Source: Loxodes magnus
Taxonomy: Eukaryota; Ciliophora; Karyorelictea; Loxodida; Loxodidae
Length of the DNA: 64,000 nucleotides
Assembly (NCBI GenBank): GCA_946699065.1
Contig: CAMPDV010001443.1
Span: forward strand, 1-64,000
Reading direction: 5' to 3'
Both the position numbers and the translations under genes were made by a program. This document shows positions 28,413 to 43,700 of this stretch, one piece after another. The notes under the pieces were generated by a model that was not told where the DNA came from, did not search any database, and worked only from the letters and a program-made list of their open reading frames with translations. Position 1 is the first letter of the stretch. The number at the start of each line of letters is the position of its first letter.

Positions 28413-28679
28413 CGTCTAATCTACACTTCCCGATACTATGAACTCTGAATCACTGGATATAGCCACAGATAATACATAATGTGTGTGACCACTCATGGTC
28501 TTACAGGTACCTGTCTTGAAGTTCAATAGTCTCACCGTCTAATCATTACTTCACGATACGATGAACTCTGAATCACTGGATATAGCCACAGATAATACAT
28601 AATGTGTGTGACCACTCATGGTCTTACAGGTACCTGTCTTGACGTTCCATAGTCTCACCGTATTATCTTAACTTCACGA

Positions 28680-29575
28680 TACGATGAACTCTGAATCACT
28701 GGATATAGCCACAGCATATACAGAACTAGTGTGAACACTCATGGTCTTACAGGTACCTGTCTTGACGTCCCATAGTCTCACCGTCTAATCTACACTTCCC
28801 GATACGATGAACTATGAATCACTGGATATAACCACAGCATATACATAATGTGTGTGACCACTCATGGTCTTACAGGTACCTGTCTTGACGTTCCATAGTC
28901 TCACCGTATAATCTTAACTTCCCGATACGATGAACTCTGAATCACTGGATATAGCCACAGATAATACATAATGTGTGTGACCACTCATGGTCTTACAGGT
29001 ACCTGTCTTGACGTTCCATAGTCTCACCGTATAATCATAACTTTCCGATACGATGAACTCTGAATCACTGGATATAGCCTCAGATAATACATAATGTGTG
29101 TGACCACTCATGGTCTTACAGGTACCTGTCTTGACGTCCCATAGTCTCACCGTCTAATCTACACTTCCCGATACGATGAACTCTGAATCACTGGATATAG
29201 CCACAGCATATACAGAACTAGTGTGAACACTCATGGTCTTACAGGTACCTGTCTTGACGTCCCATAGTCTCACCGTATTATCTCCACTTCCCGATACTAT
29301 GAACTCTGAATCACTGGATATATCCACAGATAATACATAATGTGTGTGACCACTCATGGTCTTACAGGTACCTGTCTTGACGTCCCATAGTCTCACCGTC
29401 TAATCTACACTTCCCGATACGATGAACTCTGAATCACTGGATATAGCCTCAGATAATACATAATGTGTGTGACCACTCATGGTCTTACAGGTACCTGTCT
29501 TGACGTTCCATAGTCTCACCGTATAATCTTAACTTCCCGATACGATGAACTCTGAATCACTGGATATAGCCACAG
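28680..29575 (-). repeat. ~0.9-kb block duplicated at 33,108-34,003
   Basis: The offset is 4,428 bp (36 units). The match ends abruptly on the right, where ACACAACTAG is replaced by ACATAATGTG. One internal difference was seen (WNVK here, WDVK in the copy, near 29,022). Confidence 0.7.
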
Positions 29576-29689
29576 ATAATACACAACTAGTGTGACCACT
29601 CATGGTCTTACAGGTACCTGTCTTGACGTTCCATAGTCTCACCGTATAATCTTAACTTCCCGATACGATGAACTCTGAATCACTGGATA

Positions 29690-32650
29690 TAGCCACAGAT
29701 AATACATAATGTGTGTGACCACTCATGGTCTTACAGGTACCTGTCTTGAAGTTCAATAGTCTCACCGTCTAATCATTACTTCACGATACGATGAACTCTG
29801 AATCACTGGATATAGCCACAGATAATACATAATGTGTGTGACCACTCATGGTCTTACAGGTACCTGTCTTGACGTTCCATAGTCTCACCGTATTATCTAC
29901 ACTTCCCGATACGATGAACTCTGAATCACTGGATATAGCCACAGCATATACATAATGTGTGTGACCACTCATGGTCTTACAGGTACCTGTCTTGACGTTC
30001 CATAGTCTCACCGTATAATCTTAACTTCCCGATACGATGAACTCTGAATCACTGGATATAGCCACAGATAATACATAATGTGTGTGACCACTCATGGTCT
30101 TACAGGTACCTGTCTTGAAGTTCAATAGTCTCACCGTCTTATCATAACTTTCCGATACGATGAACTCTGAATCACTGGATATAACCACAGCATATACATA
30201 ATGTGTGTGACCACTCATGGTCTTACAGGTACCTGTCTTGACGTCCCATAGTCTCACCGTCTAATCTTAACTTCCCGATACGATGAACTCTGAATCACTG
30301 GATATAGCCACAGATAATACATAATGTGTGTGACCACTCATGGTCTTACAGGTACCTGTCTTGACGTTCCATAGTCTCACCGTTTTATCATTACTTCCCA
30401 ATACGATGAACTCTGAATCACTGGATATAGCCACAGATAATACATAACTAGTGTGACCACTCATGGTCTTACAGGTACCTGTCTTGACGTCCCATAGTCT
30501 CACCGTCTAATCATTACTTCCCAATACGATGAACTCTGAATCACTGGATATATCCACAGATAATACATAATGTGTGTGACCACTCATGGTCTTACAGGTA
30601 CCTGTCTTGACGTCCCATAGTCTCACCGTCTAATCTACACTTCCCGATACGATGAACTATGAATCACTGGATATATCCACAGATAATACATAATGTGTGT
30701 GACCACTCATGGTCTTACAGGTACCTGTCTTGACGTCCCATAGTCTCACCGTCTAATCATTACTTCCCAATACGATGAACTCTGAATCACTGGATATATC
30801 CACAGATAATACATAATGTGTGTGACCACTCATGGTCTTACAGGTACCTGTCTTGACGTCCCATAGTCTCACCGTCTAATCTACACTTCCCGATACGATG
30901 AACTATGAATCACTGGATATATCCACAGATAATACATAATGTGTGTGACCACTCATGGTCTTACAGGTACCTGTCTTGACGTCCCATAGTCTCACCGTCT
31001 AATCTACACTTCCCGATACGATGAACTCTGAATCACTGGATATAGCCTCAGATAATACATAATGTGTGTGACCACTCATGGTCTTACAGGTACCTGTCTT
31101 GACGTCCCATAGTCTCACCGTCTAATCTACACTTCCCGATACGATGAACTATGAATCACTGGATATAACCACAGCAGATACATAATGAGTGTGACCACTC
31201 ATGGTCTTACAGGTACCTGTCTTGACGTCCCATAGTCTCACCGTATAATCTACACTTCCCGATACGATGAACTCTGAATCACTGGATATATCCACAGATA
31301 ATACATAATGTGTGTGACCACTCATGGTCTTACAGGTACCTGTCTTGACGTCCCATAGTCTCACCGTCTAATCTACACTTCCCGATACGATGAACTATGA
31401 ATCACTGGATATAACCACAGCATATACATAATGTGTGTGACCACTCATGATCTTACAGGTACCTGTCTTGACGTCCCATAGTCTCACCGTCTAATCTACA
31501 CTTCCCGATACGATGAACTCTGAATCACTGGATATAGCCACAGATAATACATAATGTGTGTGACCACTCATGGTCTTACAGGTACCTGTCTTGAAGTTCA
31601 ATAGTCTCACCGTCTTATCATAACTTTCCGATACGATGAACTCTGAATCACTGGATATAACCACAGCATATACATAATGTGTGTGACCACTCATGGTCTT
31701 ACAGGTACCTGTCTTGACGTCCCATAGTCTCACCGTCTAATCTTAACTTCCCGATACGATGAACTCTGAATCACTGGATATAGCCACAGATAATACATAA
31801 TGTGTGTGACCACTCATGGTCTTACAGGTACCTGTCTTGACGTCCCATAGTCTCACCGTCTAATCTACACTTCCCGATACGATGAACTCTGAATCACTGG
31901 ATATAGCCACAGCATATACATAACTAGTGTGACCACTCATGGTCTTACAGGTACCTGTCTTGACGTTCCATAGTCTCACCGTATAATCTTAACTTCCCGA
32001 TACGATGAACTCTGAATCACTGGATATAGCCACAGATAATACATAATGTGTGTGACCACTCATGGTCTTACAGGTACCTGTCTTGAAGTTCAATAGTCTC
32101 ACCGTCTTATCATAACTTTCCGATACGATGAACTCTTAATCACTGGATATAACCACAGCATATACATAATGTGTGTGACCACTCATGGTCTTACAGGTAC
32201 CTGTCTTGACGTCCCATAGTCTCACCGTCTAATCTACACTTCCCGATACGATGAACTCTGAATCACTGGATATAGCCACAGATAATACATAATGTGTGTG
32301 ACCACTCATGGTCTTACAGGTACCTGTCTTGACGTTCCATAGTCTCACCGTTTTATCATTACTTCCCAATACGATGAACTCTGAATCACTGGATATAGCC
32401 ACAGATAATACATAACTAGTGTGACCACTCATGGTCTTACAGGTACCTGTCTTGACGTCCCATAGTCTCACCGTCTAATCATTACTTCCCAATACGATGA
32501 ACTCTGAATCACTGGATATATCCACAGATAATACATAATGTGTGTGACCACTCATGGTCTTACAGGTACCTGTCTTGACGTCCCATAGTCTCACCGTCTA
32601 ATCTACACTTCCCGATACGATGAACTATGAATCACTGGATATAACCACAG
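29690..32650 (-). repeat. ~3-kb block duplicated at 34,487-37,447, left copy
   Basis: The offset is 4,797 bp (39 units). Rare markers line up, including a HYV-SAV unit (GCAGATACATAATGAG) near 31,172 and 35,969. Differences seen are two codons near 31,250 that make the left copy sense and the right copy TAG41, one base near 31,447, and a Glu/TAG32 difference near 31,883. Confidence 0.75.
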
Positions 32651-34486
32651 CATATACATAATGTGTGTGACCACTCATGGTCTTACAGGTACCTGTCTTG
32701 ACGTCCCATAGTCTCACCGTCTAATCTACACTTCCCGATACGATGAACTCTGAATCACTGGATATAGCCACAGATAATACATAATGTGTGTGACCACTCA
32801 TGGTCTTACAGGTACCTGTCTTGACGTCCCATAGTCTCACCGTCTAATCATTACTTCACGATACGATGAACTCTGAATCACTGGATATAGCCACAGATAA
32901 TACATAATGTGTGTGACCACTCATGGTCTTACAGGTACCTGTCTTGACGTCCCATAGTCTCACCGTTTTATCATTACTTCCCAATACGATGAACTCTGAA
33001 TCACTGGATATAACCACAGCATATACATAATGTGTGTGACCACTCATGGTCTTACAGGTACCTGTCTTGACGTCCCATAGTCTCACCGTATAATCTTAAC
33101 TTCACGATACGATGAACTCTGAATCACTGGATATAGCCACAGCATATACAGAACTAGTGTGAACACTCATGGTCTTACAGGTACCTGTCTTGACGTCCCA
33201 TAGTCTCACCGTCTAATCTACACTTCCCGATACGATGAACTATGAATCACTGGATATAACCACAGCATATACATAATGTGTGTGACCACTCATGGTCTTA
33301 CAGGTACCTGTCTTGACGTTCCATAGTCTCACCGTATAATCTTAACTTCCCGATACGATGAACTCTGAATCACTGGATATAGCCACAGATAATACATAAT
33401 GTGTGTGACCACTCATGGTCTTACAGGTACCTGTCTTGACGTCCCATAGTCTCACCGTATAATCATAACTTTCCGATACGATGAACTCTGAATCACTGGA
33501 TATAGCCTCAGATAATACATAATGTGTGTGACCACTCATGGTCTTACAGGTACCTGTCTTGACGTCCCATAGTCTCACCGTCTAATCTACACTTCCCGAT
33601 ACGATGAACTCTGAATCACTGGATATAGCCACAGCATATACAGAACTAGTGTGAACACTCATGGTCTTACAGGTACCTGTCTTGACGTCCCATAGTCTCA
33701 CCGTATTATCTCCACTTCCCGATACTATGAACTCTGAATCACTGGATATATCCACAGATAATACATAATGTGTGTGACCACTCATGGTCTTACAGGTACC
33801 TGTCTTGACGTCCCATAGTCTCACCGTCTAATCTACACTTCCCGATACGATGAACTCTGAATCACTGGATATAGCCTCAGATAATACATAATGTGTGTGA
33901 CCACTCATGGTCTTACAGGTACCTGTCTTGACGTTCCATAGTCTCACCGTATAATCTTAACTTCCCGATACGATGAACTCTGAATCACTGGATATAGCCA
34001 CAGATAATACATAATGTGTGTGACCACTCATGGTCTTACAGGTACCTGTCTTGACGTCCCATAGTCTCACCGTCTTATCATAACTTTCCGATACGATGAA
34101 CTATGAATCACTGGATATAACCACAGCATATACATAATGTGTGTGACCACTCATGGTCTTACAGGTACCTGTCTTGACGTCCCATAGTCTCACCGTCTAA
34201 TCATTACTTCACGATACGATGAACTCTGAATCACTGGATATAGCCACAGATAATACACAACTAGTGTGACCACTCATGGTCTTACAGGTACCTGTCTTGA
34301 CGTCCCATAGTCTCACCGTCTAATCTACACTTCCCGATACGATGAACTCTGAATCACTGGATATAGCCTCAGATAATACACAACTAGTGTGACCACTCAT
34401 GGTCTTACAGGTACCTGTCTTGACGTCCCATAGTCTCACCGTCTAATCTACACTTCCCGATACTATGAACTCTGAATCACTGGATA

Positions 34487-37447
34487 TAGCCACAGATAAT
34501 ACATAATGTGTGTGACCACTCATGGTCTTACAGGTACCTGTCTTGAAGTTCAATAGTCTCACCGTATAATCATTACTTCACGATACGATGAACTCTGAAT
34601 CACTGGATATAGCCACAGATAATACATAATGTGTGTGACCACTCATGGTCTTACAGGTACCTGTCTTGACGTTCCATAGTCTCACCGTATTATCTACACT
34701 TCCCGATACGATGAACTCTGAATCACTGGATATAGCCACAGCATATACATAATGTGTGTGACCACTCATGGTCTTACAGGTACCTGTCTTGACGTTCCAT
34801 AGTCTCACCGTATAATCTTAACTTCCCGATACGATGAACTCTGAATCACTGGATATAGCCACAGATAATACATAATGTGTGTGACCACTCATGGTCTTAC
34901 AGGTACCTGTCTTGAAGTTCAATAGTCTCACCGTCTTATCATAACTTTCCGATACGATGAACTCTGAATCACTGGATATAACCACAGCATATACATAATG
35001 TGTGTGACCACTCATGGTCTTACAGGTACCTGTCTTGACGTCCCATAGTCTCACCGTCTAATCTTAACTTCCCGATACGATGAACTCTGAATCACTGGAT
35101 ATAGCCACAGATAATACATAATGTGTGTGACCACTCATGGTCTTACAGGTACCTGTCTTGACGTTCCATAGTCTCACCGTTTTATCATTACTTCCCAATA
35201 CGATGAACTCTGAATCACTGGATATAGCCACAGATAATACATAACTAGTGTGACCACTCATGGTCTTACAGGTACCTGTCTTGACGTCCCATAGTCTCAC
35301 CGTCTAATCATTACTTCCCAATACGATGAACTCTGAATCACTGGATATATCCACAGATAATACATAATGTGTGTGACCACTCATGGTCTTACAGGTACCT
35401 GTCTTGACGTCCCATAGTCTCACCGTCTAATCTACACTTCCCGATACGATGAACTATGAATCACTGGATATATCCACAGATAATACATAATGTGTGTGAC
35501 CACTCATGGTCTTACAGGTACCTGTCTTGACGTCCCATAGTCTCACCGTCTAATCATTACTTCCCAATACGATGAACTCTGAATCACTGGATATATCCAC
35601 AGATAATACATAATGTGTGTGACCACTCATGGTCTTACAGGTACCTGTCTTGACGTCCCATAGTCTCACCGTCTAATCTACACTTCCCGATACGATGAAC
35701 TATGAATCACTGGATATATCCACAGATAATACATAATGTGTGTGACCACTCATGGTCTTACAGGTACCTGTCTTGACGTCCCATAGTCTCACCGTCTAAT
35801 CTACACTTCCCGATACGATGAACTCTGAATCACTGGATATAGCCTCAGATAATACATAATGTGTGTGACCACTCATGGTCTTACAGGTACCTGTCTTGAC
35901 GTCCCATAGTCTCACCGTCTAATCTACACTTCCCGATACGATGAACTATGAATCACTGGATATAACCACAGCAGATACATAATGAGTGTGACCACTCATG
36001 GTCTTACAGGTACCTGTCTTGACGTCCCATAGTCTCACCGTCTAATCTCTACTTCCCGATACGATGAACTCTGAATCACTGGATATATCCACAGATAATA
36101 CATAATGTGTGTGACCACTCATGGTCTTACAGGTACCTGTCTTGACGTCCCATAGTCTCACCGTCTAATCTACACTTCCCGATACGATGAACTATGAATC
36201 ACTGGATATAACCACAGCATATACATAATGTGTGTGACCACTCTTGATCTTACAGGTACCTGTCTTGACGTCCCATAGTCTCACCGTCTAATCTACACTT
36301 CCCGATACGATGAACTCTGAATCACTGGATATAGCCACAGATAATACATAATGTGTGTGACCACTCATGGTCTTACAGGTACCTGTCTTGAAGTTCAATA
36401 GTCTCACCGTCTTATCATAACTTTCCGATACGATGAACTCTGAATCACTGGATATAACCACAGCATATACATAATGTGTGTGACCACTCATGGTCTTACA
36501 GGTACCTGTCTTGACGTCCCATAGTCTCACCGTCTAATCTTAACTTCCCGATACGATGAACTCTGAATCACTGGATATAGCCACAGATAATACATAATGT
36601 GTGTGACCACTCATGGTCTTACAGGTACCTGTCTTGACGTCCCATAGTCTCACCGTCTAATCTACACTTCCCGATACGATGAACTATGAATCACTGGATA
36701 TAGCCACAGCATATACATAACTAGTGTGACCACTCATGGTCTTACAGGTACCTGTCTTGACGTTCCATAGTCTCACCGTATAATCTTAACTTCCCGATAC
36801 GATGAACTCTGAATCACTGGATATAGCCACAGATAATACATAATGTGTGTGACCACTCATGGTCTTACAGGTACCTGTCTTGAAGTTCAATAGTCTCACC
36901 GTCTTATCATAACTTTCCGATACGATGAACTCTTAATCACTGGATATAACCACAGCATATACATAATGTGTGTGACCACTCATGGTCTTACAGGTACCTG
37001 TCTTGACGTCCCATAGTCTCACCGTCTAATCTACACTTCCCGATACGATGAACTCTGAATCACTGGATATAGCCACAGATAATACATAATGTGTGTGACC
37101 ACTCATGGTCTTACAGGTACCTGTCTTGACGTTCCATAGTCTCACCGTTTTATCATTACTTCCCAATACGATGAACTCTGAATCACTGGATATAGCCACA
37201 GATAATACATAACTAGTGTGACCACTCATGGTCTTACAGGTACCTGTCTTGACGTCCCATAGTCTCACCGTCTAATCATTACTTCCCAATACGATGAACT
37301 CTGAATCACTGGATATATCCACAGATAATACATAATGTGTGTGACCACTCATGGTCTTACAGGTACCTGTCTTGACGTCCCATAGTCTCACCGTCTAATC
37401 TACACTTCCCGATACGATGAACTATGAATCACTGGATATATCCACAG
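34487..37447 (-). repeat. ~3-kb block, right copy of 29,690-32,650
   Basis: This is the partner of the block 39 units to the left. The adjacent shorter duplication at 33.1-34.0 kb has a 36-unit offset, so three extra units separate the two matching parts here. It reads as one larger duplication later altered by a 3-unit indel, or as two events. Confidence 0.75.
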
Positions 37448-37517
37448 ATAATACATAATGTGTGTGACCACTCATGGTCTTACAGGTACCTGTCTTGACG
37501 TCCCATAGTCTCACCGT

Positions 37518-37883
37518 CTAATCTACACTTCCCGATACGATGAACTCTGAATCACTGGATATAGCCTCAGATAATACATAATGTGTGTGACCACTCATGG
37601 TCTTACAGGTACCTGTCTTGACGTCCCATAGTCTCACCGTATAATCTCTACTTCCCGATACGATGAACTCTGAATCACTGGATATAGCCACAGCATATAC
37701 AGAACTAGTGTGAACACTCATGGTCTTACAGGTACCTGTCTTGACGTCCCATAGTCTCACCGTATTATCTCCACTTCCCGATACTATGAACTCTGAATCA
37801 CTGGATATAACCACAGCATATACATAATGTGTGTGACCACTCATGGTCTTACAGGTACCTGTCTTGACGTCCCATAGTCTCAC
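37518..37883 (-). CDS. Open three-unit WD40 stretch at the edge of the TAG-rich region
   Basis: The units are WDVK with HYV-YAV-V and G39/N41, WDVK with VH/SSV-YAV and R39/Y41, and WDVK with HYV-LSE and V39 before TAG41. The same unit order opens the four-unit stretch at 61154-61642, about 23.8 kb away. To the right, open runs fall to two units until the one at 54369-54734. Confidence 0.28.
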   Translation of the reverse strand: MRLWDVKTGTCKTMSGHTHYVYAVVISSDSEFIVSGSGDNTVRLWDVKTGTCKTMSVHTSSVYAVAISSDSEFIVSGSRDYTVRLWDVKTGTCKTMSGHTHYVLSEAISSDSEFIVSGSVD

Positions 37884-38499
37884 CGTCTAATCTACACTTC
37901 CCGATACGATGAACTCTGAATCACTGGATATAGCCACAGATAATACACAACTAGTGTGAACACTCATGGTCTTACAGGTACCTGTCTTGACGTCCCATAG
38001 TCTCACCGTCTAATCTACACTTCCCGATACGATGAACTCTGAATCACTGGATATAGCCACAGATAATACACAACTAGTGTGACCACTCATGGTCTTACAG
38101 GTACCTGTCTTGACGTCCCATAGTCTCACCGTCTAATCTACACTTCCCGATACGATGAACTCTGAATCACTGGATATAGCCACAGCAGATACATAATGAG
38201 TGTGACCACTCATGGTCTTACAGGTACCTGTCTTGACGTCCCATAGTCTCACCGTCTAATCTCTACTTCCCGATACGATGAACTCTGAATCACTGGATAT
38301 ATCCACAGATAATACATAATGTGTGTGACCACTCATGGTCTTACAGGTACCTGTCTTGACGTCCCATAGTCTCACCGTCTAATCTACACTTCCCGATACG
38401 ATGAACTATGAATCACTGGATATAACCACAGCATATACATAATGTGTGTGACCACTCATGGTCTTACAGGTACCTGTCTTGACGTCCCATAGTCTCACC

Positions 38500-41400
38500 G
38501 TCTAATCTACACTTCCCGATACAATGAACTCTGAATCACTGGATATAGCCACAGATAATACACAACTAGTGTGACCACTCATGGTCTTACAGGTACCTGT
38601 CTTGACGTCCCATAGTCTCACCGTCTAATCTACACTTCCCGATACGATGAACTCTGAATCACTGGATATAGCCACAGCATATACATAACTAGTGTGACCA
38701 CTCATGGTCTTACAGGTACCTGTCTTGACGTCCCATAGTCTCACCGTCTAATCTACACTTCCCGATACGATGAACTCTGAATCACTGGATATAGCCACAG
38801 CATATACATAACTAGTGTGACCACTCATGGTCTTACAGGTAACTGTCTTGACGTCCCATAGTCTCACCGTATTATCATGACTTCCCGATACGATGAACTC
38901 TGAATCACTGGATATAGCCTCAGATAATACATAATGTGTGTGACCACTCATGATCTTACAGGTACCTGTCTTGACGTCCCATAGTCTCACCGTCTAATCA
39001 TTACTTCCCAATACGATGAACTCTGAATCACTGGATATATCCACAGATAATACATAATGTGTGTGACCACTCATGGTCTTACAGGTACCTGTCTTGACGT
39101 CCCATAGTCTCACCGTCTAATCTACACTTCCCGATACGATGAACTATGAATCACTGGATATATCCACAGATAATACATAATGTGTGTGAACACTCATGGT
39201 CTTACAGGTACCTGTCTTGACGTCCCATAGTCTCACCGTCTAATCTACACTTCCCGATACGATGAACTCTGAATCACTGGATATAGCCTCAGATAATACA
39301 TAATGTGTGTGACCACTCATGGTCTTACAGGTACCTGTCTTGACGTCCCATAGTCTCACCGTCTAATCTACACTTCCCGATACGATGAACTCTGAATCAC
39401 TGGATATAGCAACAGATAATACACAACTAGTGTGACCACTCATGGTCTTACAGGTACCTGTCTTGACGTCCCATAGTCTCACCGTCTAATCTACACTTCC
39501 CGATACGATGAACTATGAATCACTGGATATATCCACAGATAATACATAATGTGTGTGACCACTCATGGTCTTACAGGTACCTGTCTTGACGTCCCATAGT
39601 CTCACCGTCTAATCTACACTTCCCGATACGATGAACTCTGAATCACTGGATATAGCCTCAGATAATACATAATGTGTGTGACCACTCATGGTCTTACAGG
39701 TACCTGTCTTGACGTCCCATAGTCTCACCGTCTAATCTACACTTCCCGATACGATGAACTCTGAATCACTGGATATAGCCACAGCATATACATAACTAGT
39801 GTGACCACTCATGGTCTTACAGGTAACTGTCTTGACGTCCCATAGTCTCACCGTATTATCATGACTTCCCGATACGATGAACTCTGAATCACTGGATATA
39901 GCCTCAGATAATACATAATGTGTGTGACCACTCATGATCTTACAGGTACCTGTCTTGACGTCCCATAGTCTCACCGTCTAATCATTACTTCCCGATACGA
40001 TGAACTCTGAATCACTGGATATAACCACAGCATATACATAATGTGTGTGACCACTCATGATCTTACAGGTACCTGTCTTGACGTCCCATAGTCTCACCGT
40101 CTAATCTACACTTCCCGATACAATGAACTCTGAATCACTGGATATAGCCACAGATAATACACAACTAGTGTGACCACTCATGGTCTTACAGGTACCTGTC
40201 TTGACGTCCCATAGTCTCACCGTCTAATCTACACTTCCCGATACGATGAACTCTGAATCACTGGATATAGCCACAGCATATACATAACTAGTGTGACCAC
40301 TCATGGTCTTACAGGTACCTGTCTTGACGTCCCATAGTCTCACCGTCTAATCTACACTTCCCGATACGATGAACTCTGAATCACTGGATATAGCCACAGC
40401 ATATACATAACTAGTGTGACCACTCATGGTCTTACAGGTAACTGTCTTGACGTCCCATAGTCTCACCGTATTATCATGACTTCCCGATACGATGAACTCT
40501 GAATCACTGGATATAGCCTCAGATAATACATAATGTGTGTGACCACTCATGATCTTACAGGTACCTGTCTTGACGTCCCATAGTCTCACCGTCTAATCAT
40601 TACTTCCCAATACGATGAACTCTGAATCACTGGATATATCCACAGATAATACATAATGTGTGTGACCACTCATGGTCTTACAGGTACCTGTCTTGACGTC
40701 CCATAGTCTCACCGTCTAATCTACACTTCCCGATACGATGAACTATGAATCACTGGATATATCCACAGATAATACATAATGTGTGTGAACACTCATGGTC
40801 TTACAGGTACCTGTCTTGACGTCCCATAGTCTCACCGTCTAATCTACACTTCCCGATACGATGAACTCTGAATCACTGGATATAGCCTCAGATAATACAT
40901 AATGTGTGTGACCACTCATGATCTTACAGGTACCTGTCTTGACGTCCCATAGTCTCACCGTCTAATCATTACTTCCCGATACGATGAACTCTGAATCACT
41001 GGATATAACCACAGCATATACATAATGTGTGTGACCACTCATGATCTTACAGGTACCTGTCTTGACGTCCCATAGTCTCACCGTCTAATCTACACTTCCC
41101 GATACAATGAACTCTGAATCACTGGATATAGCCACAGATAATACACAACTAGTGTGACCACTCATGGTCTTACAGGTACCTGTCTTGACGTCCCATAGTC
41201 TCACCGTCTAATCTACACTTCCCGATACGATGAACTCTGAATCACTGGATATAGCCACAGCATATACATAACTAGTGTGACCACTCATGGTCTTACAGGT
41301 ACCTGTCTTGACGTCCCATAGTCTCACCGTCTAATCTACACTTCCCGATACGATGAACTCTGAATCACTGGATATAGCCACAGCATATACATAACTAGTG

Positions 41401-43700
41401 TGACCACTCATGGTCTTACAGGTAACTGTCTTGACGTCCCATAGTCTCACCGTCTAATCATTACTTCCCAATACGATGAACTCTGAATCACTGGATATAT
41501 CCACAGATAATACATAATGTGTGTGACCACTCATGGTCTTACAGGTACCTGTCTTGACGTCCCATAGTCTCACCGTCTAATCTACACTTCCCGATACGAT
41601 GAACTATGAATCACTGGATATATCCACAGATAATACATAATGTGTGTGAACACTCATGGTCTTACAGGTACCTGTCTTGACGTCCCATAGTCTCACCGTC
41701 TAATCATTACTTCCCGATACGATGAACTCTGAATCACTGGATATAGCCTCAGATAATACATAATGTGTGTGACCACTCATGGTCTTACAGGTACCTGTCT
41801 TGACGTCCCATAGTCTCACCGTCTAATCTACACTTCCCGATACGATGAACTATGAATCACTGGATATAGCCACAGCATATACATAACTAGTGTGACCACT
41901 CATGGTCTTACAGGTACCTGTCTTGACGTCCCATAGTCTCACCGTCTAATCTACACTTCCCGATACGATGAACTCTGAATCACTGGATATAGCCACAGCA
42001 TATACATAACTAGTGTGACCACTCATGGTCTTACAGGTACCTGTCTTGACGTCCCATAGTCTCACCGTATTATCATGACTTCCCGATACGATGAACTCTG
42101 AATCACTGGATATAGCCTCAGATAATACATAATGTGTGTGACCACTCATGATCTTACAGGTACCTGTCTTGACGTCCCATAGTCTCACCGTCTAATCATT
42201 ACTTCCCAATACGATGAACTCTGAATCACTGGATATATCCACAGATAATACATAATGTGTGTGACCACTCATGGTCTTACAGGTACCTGTCTTGACGTCC
42301 CATAGTCTCACCGTCTAATCTACACTTCCCGATACGATGAACTATGAATCACTGGATATATCCACAGATAATACATAATGTGTGTGAACACTCATGGTCT
42401 TACAGGTACCTGTCTTGACGTCCCATAGTCTCACCGTCTAATCTACACTTCCCGATACGATGAACTCTGAATCACTGGATATAGCCTCAGATAATACATA
42501 ATGTGTGTGACCACTCATGGTCTTACAGGTACCTGTCTTGACGTCCCATAGTCTCACCGTCTAATCTACACTTCCCGATACGATGAACTCTGAATCACTG
42601 GATATAGCAACAGATAATACACAACTAGTGTGACCACTCATGGTCTTACAGGTACCTGTCTTGACGTCCCATAGTCTCACCGTCTAATCTACACTTCCCG
42701 ATACGATGAACTATGAATCACTGGATATATCCACAGATAATACATAATGTGTGTGACCACTCATGGTCTTACAGGTACCTGTCTTGACGTCCCATAGTCT
42801 CACCGTCTAATCTACACTTCCCGATACGATGAACTCTGAATCACTGGATATAGCCTCAGATAATACATAATGTGTGTGACCACTCATGGTCTTACAGGTA
42901 CCTGTCTTGACGTCCCATAGTCTCACCGTCTAATCTACACTTCCCGATACGATGAACTCTGAATCACTGGATATAGCCTCAGATAATACATAATGTGTGT
43001 GACCACTCATGGTCTTACAGGTACCTGTCTTGACGTCCCATAGTCTCACCGTCTAATCTACACTTCCCGATACGATGAACTCTGAATCACTGGATATAGC
43101 CACAGATAATACATAACTAGTGTGACCACTCATGGTCTTACAGGTACCTGTCTTGACGTCCCATAGTCTCACCGTCTAATCTACACTTCCCGATACGATG
43201 AACTATGAATCACTGGATATATCCACAGATAATACATAATGTGTGTGACCACTCATGGTCTTACAGGTACCTGTCTTGACGTCCCATAGTCTCACCGTCT
43301 AATCTACACTTCCCGATACGATGAACTCTGAATCACTGGATATAGCCTCAGATAATACACAACTAGTGTGACCACTCATGGTCTTACAGGTACCTGTCTT
43401 GACGTCCCATAGTCTCACCGTCTAATCTACACTTCCCGATACGATGAACTCTGAATCACTGGATATAGCCACAGCATATACATAACTAGTGTGACCACTC
43501 ATGGTCTTACAGGTAACTGTCTTGACGTCCCATAGTCTCACCGTATTATCATGACTTCCCGATACGATGAACTCTGAATCACTGGATATAGCCTCAGATA
43601 ATACATAATGTGTGTGACCACTCATGATCTTACAGGTACCTGTCTTGACGTCCCATAGTCTCACCGTCTAATCATTACTTCCCGATACGATGAACTCTGA
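38500..43700 (-). repeat. Mosaic region with recurrent KTVTC/H39 two-unit module
   Basis: A two-unit open module (KIM, LSE, H39/N41, then KTVTC, SYV-YAV, V39 before TAG41) recurs at 38748-38990, 39732-39974, 40347-40589 and 43422-43664. At 41946-42188 the module has KTGTC instead. The spacings are 8, 5, 13 and 12 units, so there is no fixed period. A synonymous GATACAATG marker near 38,518, 40,117 and 41,101 supports separate overlapping duplications. Confidence 0.7.

Larger units (their letters stand above)
26571..29150 (-). repeat. 12-unit (1,476-bp) tandem repeat, two imperfect copies
   Basis: Units at 26.57-27.67 kb recur at 28.05-29.15 kb. Most units match, including the TAG32/HYV-YAV-V unit and the SES-core unit. 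The unit near 27,186 against 28,662 differs at several sites, consistent with local conversion. Confidence 0.7.
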
